Positions 18,438-22,325 of a stretch of 22,325 nt of DNA are shown here, piece after piece. The notes below the pieces were generated by a model. It saw nothing but the letters and a program-made list of their open reading frames with translations. It ran no database searches and was not told where the DNA came from. Source of the DNA: Plakobranchus ocellatus (taxonomy: Eukaryota > Mollusca > Gastropoda > Plakobranchidae). The first letter of the stretch is position 1. Each line of letters opens with the position of its first letter. The position numbers and the translations under genes are program-made. The stretch is from contig BLXT01008384.1 in assembly GCA_019648995.1 (NCBI GenBank), positions 473,994 to 496,318 on the forward strand. Direction: 5' to 3'.

Positions 18438-18650
18438 TTACCGTTGCCAGCTGTAGTCGATTAGTCTAGCTAGCTCAATTAATTAAAAATACACATATTC
18501 ATCATGATTCTAATTCTCATCATTTTTATTTATTTTTTTTTCTTGTGAAGCTGTTGTGCCAAAAGTAATCTGATCTGTAGATAAATATGCCATACATTAT
18601 AAATAATAATGGTAAATCTATGCCGATTACTTTTATTGTAATCGTTTTTC

Positions 18651-18656
18651 AATAAA
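18651..18656 (+). terminator. Candidate poly(A) signal AATAAA for exon 20
   Basis: AATAAA lies 214 nt after the exon 20 stop and is followed by a T-rich stretch (CAATTTTTAATTTTTG), a plausible cleavage and polyadenylation context. An ATTAAA variant also lies at 18482. Confidence 0.55.
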
Positions 18657-19305
18657 CTTATATGTCAATTTTTAATTTTTGTTTTAATTCGAAAATCGGC
18701 ATACAATTAAAGAAAACCTGTTCGTATAATTCTAGAACCAGATGCTTGTCAAAGCCTTTTGTTAGGCCATTCAAAATTATGCTTCTTTACATTTTTTCGT
18801 ATGCGCTTGATCATCAAAATGGTATAGCTGAGTTGTTGTTTTTTTTATGCGTGTTTAATATCGTATAACCTCCTTAGTTGGTTGCAACTATACAACTCCA
18901 GCTCTGTAGATTTAGACAAAGAGAACATGCGATATATAGATTAATAGTATTTGAAAACGGAAAGGCTTTCTCTGTCTCATGAATCAGGGATGCGATCATA
19001 AGGCCTTTGCTCAGTTTCTCCCAGCTTTCATCAATTTGCACCGTAAAACCACTGTTTTGAATCCTTTAATCCTATGTGACCTTAGTTCCATATATTTTGC
19101 GTGTGTGTTTGTGAAATTTTCAATATTTTAGTCGTATAATTTTAGAATAGGTAACTTCCGGTTATTTTTGTTCCAGAATAAACCCCAGCAAAAGATATTT
19201 TGTCGTACTATTTATTGTTCTAACATAATCATTGATGATGTCAAATATGACTATGTCTTATCGATATTTTGTTCTTTTTTTCCCTCCCATTGTTCTCTCT
19301 TCCAG

Positions 19306-19356
19306 ATGACTAGTTTGGTGTCATACTCTCCAACCGTAACGTTGAGATATTTTTAG
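19306..19356 (+). CDS. Candidate third alternative last exon (16 aa)
   Basis: A very strong pyrimidine tract from about 19268 ends in CTCTCTTCCAG at 19305. Phase 0 reading then gives 16 codons (M-T-S-L-V-S-Y-S-P-T-V-T-L-R-Y-F) and TAG. Like exon 20 it starts at ATG, is in phase with exon 18 and has aromatic residues near its end. The first AATAAA after it is at 19493. So short an ORF could be chance, so I give it low confidence. Confidence 0.3.
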   Translation: MTSLVSYSPTVTLRYF

Positions 19357-20438
19357 TCTCCAATCAAAACCTTAAACGTAGTCAGTGTGCTAGAGCTAGT
19401 AATACTAGCATTACAATTTTAATTTCATCTTTTGTTTAAATAACTATTTGGTTTTCAACTGGACACTGCACACGCTAACTAAAATTCATCGAAATAAAAA
19501 AAATTCTCCCCTTTCCTTTGATGGCTTATGTACATCTAGTTACCTATAGAAAATCATGCACCCGGGTTCTTTTGTTTAAACTTTCTCTTTCTCTTTTTAA
19601 CAGTAATGCTCATTTCCAAGAGAACTTAACTCATTTTGCACGTTTTCTCAAGAGCACATTGGACATAGTGGTGACTAGTTATAATTAATGGTTTGTTTGT
19701 TTTTACTCTGATTGGGTTCTAAAATTGATATTTATTTTGAAATGCATAAACTTAGACACAGATTGATGAAACAAAAACTTTAAAAAAAATCTATAAAAAG
19801 TATATAAATCATCGATAAATGCTTTCCCTTTGCTTAAATAATGATTTATAATTCATGTCATTTTTCGATCTATATTTAGCCCAAGTTTAGATTGTATTGT
19901 TTTACTTTTCATATTATTTATACTTAAACATCCGTCCATTTGTTTTTGTTTTTTTTTGTGCCTGTTATAAACATACTGACTGGTTCTTTTTAAGACGTAT
20001 GAAGTTAAGCTGTTGATTTTTTCCCTCTAATTGCGACTATAGACAGATGATATTGAGGTAGAAGAGTGTATGCGAAATTACTATTGAGGAAATAAGTACG
20101 TTTGAAAATATTATCAGTTAGAATCAGCAATTCTGAAGTAGTTTACTCTTTTTGGACAACTATCCCTGCTGCAGAGTGTAAAATGTGTGTCATTTGAATC
20201 TTTTTTTCTTGGTGCTAATCAAAGGCAGAGAGAACACTTTCTCAGTGCGCATGCGTGATCTTGTGTTAAACTTTTAGCCACACACACACACTCTAATCAA
20301 AGGGAATCAACTCCCAACTTTCTATGTTTTGTTACGACTTGATTAGTCCTTTCACCTGTGATAATAATGTCTTGTTTTGCTTTGTTTTCAAATAATCGCA
20401 AGGAAAAACAGTTTTTTACTATAATCTATTAGTCATAG

Positions 20439-20462
20439 GCTTATCTCTGTTTTAAGATAAGC
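20439..20462. repeat. Perfect 8-bp inverted repeat (hairpin)
   Basis: GCTTATCT and AGATAAGC flank an 8-nt loop. Given the AT-rich context it may be chance, but a transcript would form a stable small stem. Confidence 0.5.
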
Positions 20463-20546
20463 ATAAATGAAATTCTTGCCGTGCTTATCAATCAATCATT
20501 TTGATTTGGTAGTGATTCATAAGTGAAAATTCATAATTTTTACCAT

Positions 20547-20641
20547 GATGTCGCTTCTCCGCATAATTGTGGCAAGAAACGTAGTTGTTGTAAAACAACT
20601 TAGAATTATCGTGATTCCTGCCAAATTTTCTTGTTGACATC
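20547..20641. repeat. Imperfect 95-nt inverted repeat
   Basis: Outer GATGTC/GACATC, middle TTGTGGCAAGAA paired imperfectly with TTCCTGCCAA, and inner AGTTGTT/AACAACT give a long interrupted stem with an unpaired outer section and an 8-nt bulge. It may be a degenerate MITE or a chance hairpin. Confidence 0.4.
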
Positions 20642-22249
20642 GTTGCTTGTATCTTAAATGCTCATTCTTTTTTCCTGTAAACTTTGTTATTCATGTTGCA
20701 AAAATTCATTCCTAGACCATTTTTATCCTCGTTAAAATATTTATTAATATCACTTTTTTTCGTTAAAAAATCAGTATTATTATTTAATTAACACTATATT
20801 TTGCGTGATTTAATATTTTTCTTAGTTACATTCTAGATGTTTAGTCTGAAGCACATAACTATTGTTTGCTGATTTTCAAAAATATTTAATCAATTTAGGC
20901 TTCGTCCTCATATCATCCTAGGTTTGCCAGAATTCAGTCTAACTAAATGATTGGATATTATATGTTTGCACACGATTTATGTTTAATATACATAATTATT
21001 ACATTGTAAATGGAAATTTTCAGAATCAAATACCTTTCATGGGATAATCTTCTGTGCTTTTTCTAGCAAAGACCGTTTTTTTATGTAAACAACGTTTTCT
21101 TTACTGTCATTTAATTGAACCATATTTAAGTATTTGTTGCCTGTATGTTGTAATAATTTCTCTTTTTAAATTTAAATAATGATTTAACCTCTTTGGTTGT
21201 CATTATGGTTTAGTGTAATCAGTAGTGAATGGAACACTAGCTGGAACATCCAGAGCATAATAGTATCGATTACAAATCCTTTAGAGGGATCGAAAATTTA
21301 AGTATCTGAGTTTTTATCTTAAAAAACCCCACGTAATTTCATACATATGTGCCAGCAAATTGTAAATTTCTTCAAAGGAAAAAAAGGTGCCAACTACACG
21401 GTCTTGACTATCAGGCATTGTTTTTGTTTTTTTTTTTTTTTTCAAAGAATTATGTAGCATCGTGCTCACTAATCATTGTGTGGGACGCAAGCCGAGTTGA
21501 TTTTGCTTGGTCATTTTATGTATACCTTTCTTAGATAATGGAAATGACCTGAGTATGACAGAATTCTCTGGGTCCTTCATTATATTTTTTAGAAAGCAGC
21601 CCCAGAAGCTGCCTGTAACTAGGTGTACAATATCATATAACATTTTTTTTATCTGTGATTTCCATTATTCTGTTCTTATTTTAAGCTGCGATTTACCTGT
21701 GATATTTTAACAAACTTACTTATATTCATTAACTGCGCTAAAAAAACTATTCCATACAGACTTGTGAAGTATTTAACCAAAGTAAATTATTTTTGTACTA
21801 TTTTACATTCTGTCCAATAGACATGTTAGACCAAGATTTGTGGATATATTTTATATATGTATACAGCCACTTTATTTATTATTTTAGGTGTTATAAATTT
21901 TTTTACACACATTATTTATTCATAAATAAACATAGTAATACTCGTAATGAATTGGACTTGGATTGCGTGCATAATCATATACGACCCCTATGTGTATGTT
22001 CTATTATGCATGTGTGTGTATGTTATGTAATTTACATAGTGGCATGTGTTACAATAATTTATCCGTGTGTATTGATTGATAGATGTTTTGCGTTTTTGGT
22101 GCATAAGACTAAAAATATGACTTAGTTTATGAAAGGCAAACATTGAACCAATGGCAACAGAAATCAAAATTCAATATATAAAAGAAAAACAGATAAAAAA
22201 GATACTTTTGTGAAAATATGATGATAGCAATGTTGATGAAAAAACCCCC

Positions 22250-22312
<63 letters not shown>

Positions 22313-22325
22313 TATAATAATAATA
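22250..22325 (+). repeat. (AAT)n microsatellite, cut by the window end
   Basis: At least 76 bp of AAT units with one interruption (AATTATAAT near 22311-22316), after the motif AAAACCCCC. It continues past the window. Confidence 0.95.

Larger units (their letters stand above)
18438..22325. other. 3'UTR of exon 20 and AT-rich noncoding region
   Basis: 3888 bp. The first 220-240 nt are the likely 3'UTR of exon 20. After that I see a third candidate terminal exon (19306-19356), two hairpin-forming inverted repeats, one NRF-1-like palindrome and a closing (AAT)n tract. No spectrin repeat, transmembrane segment or KASH tail was found in any frame. Confidence 0.6.

Noticed and set aside
21592..21625. 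Tiny acceptor-like site TATATTTTTTAG followed by a short GC-richer stretch
   Set aside because: It gives only about nine codons before a stop, with no repeat or KASH feature, so it is too short to support.
18438..22325. Search for a KASH transmembrane domain and final tail
   Set aside because: Hydrophobic frames here (such as 21793-22125) are translations of AT-rich DNA with no acceptor, no linker and no typical proline-rich end. A KASH exon, if present, must be beyond the window.

Overview
This window is a stretch of a metazoan nuclear genome. It holds 18 consecutive internal coding exons of one very large plus-strand spectrin-repeat gene, followed by at least two possible alternative last exons. 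The GT-AG introns are AT-rich, 0.2 to 2 kb long and full of homopolymer runs and microsatellites. The coding exons are much richer in GC. An invertebrate is likely. I favour a lophotrochozoan such as a mollusc, on general appearance only.

The exons (524-12932) encode 1078 residues without a break, every intron being phase 0. They fold into ten spectrin repeats (here R1-R10) of about 101-115 residues. Most repeats are split into an 'A' exon (helix A and the first part of helix B, with the W...WL pattern) and a 'B' exon (rest of helix B plus helix C). Motifs such as C-S-D-x-x-G-D/E after the WL of even repeats and L-P-x-T-x-x-x-G in even B halves look like the rod of nesprin-1/MSP-300 (SYNE family), the giant actin-to-nucleus linker. 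The actin-binding CH domains would lie upstream. No KASH domain is visible in the window.

The rod is built from a two-repeat unit of 645 nt (215 aa). R2-R3, R6-R7 and R8-R9 are each exactly 645 nt, and R4-R5 is 633 nt because of a 12-nt shortfall in one exon. In R6-R7 and R8-R9 the even B half and the odd A half share one 327-nt exon. In R2-R3 and R4-R5 an intron separates them. R10 breaks the pattern.

After R10 come a 2 kb intron and a GC- and CpG-rich exon (14988-15320) that adds 110 residues and a stop, with a poly(A) signal at 16046. A short exon (18357-18437) adds 26 residues ending in a Tyr/Arg-rich tail, with a poly(A) signal at 18651. A third candidate (19306-19356) follows a very strong polypyrimidine tract. 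All three are in frame with exon 18 and would give proteins lacking KASH. Full-length isoforms would have to skip them and continue beyond the window.

The rest is intron, 3'UTR or intergenic DNA. It holds a 35-bp tandem repeat, a 64-bp tandem duplication, small inverted repeats, a terminal (AAT)n tract and one unidentified minus-strand ORF (16463-16747). I see no tRNA, rRNA, CRISPR array, prokaryotic feature or intact transposon.
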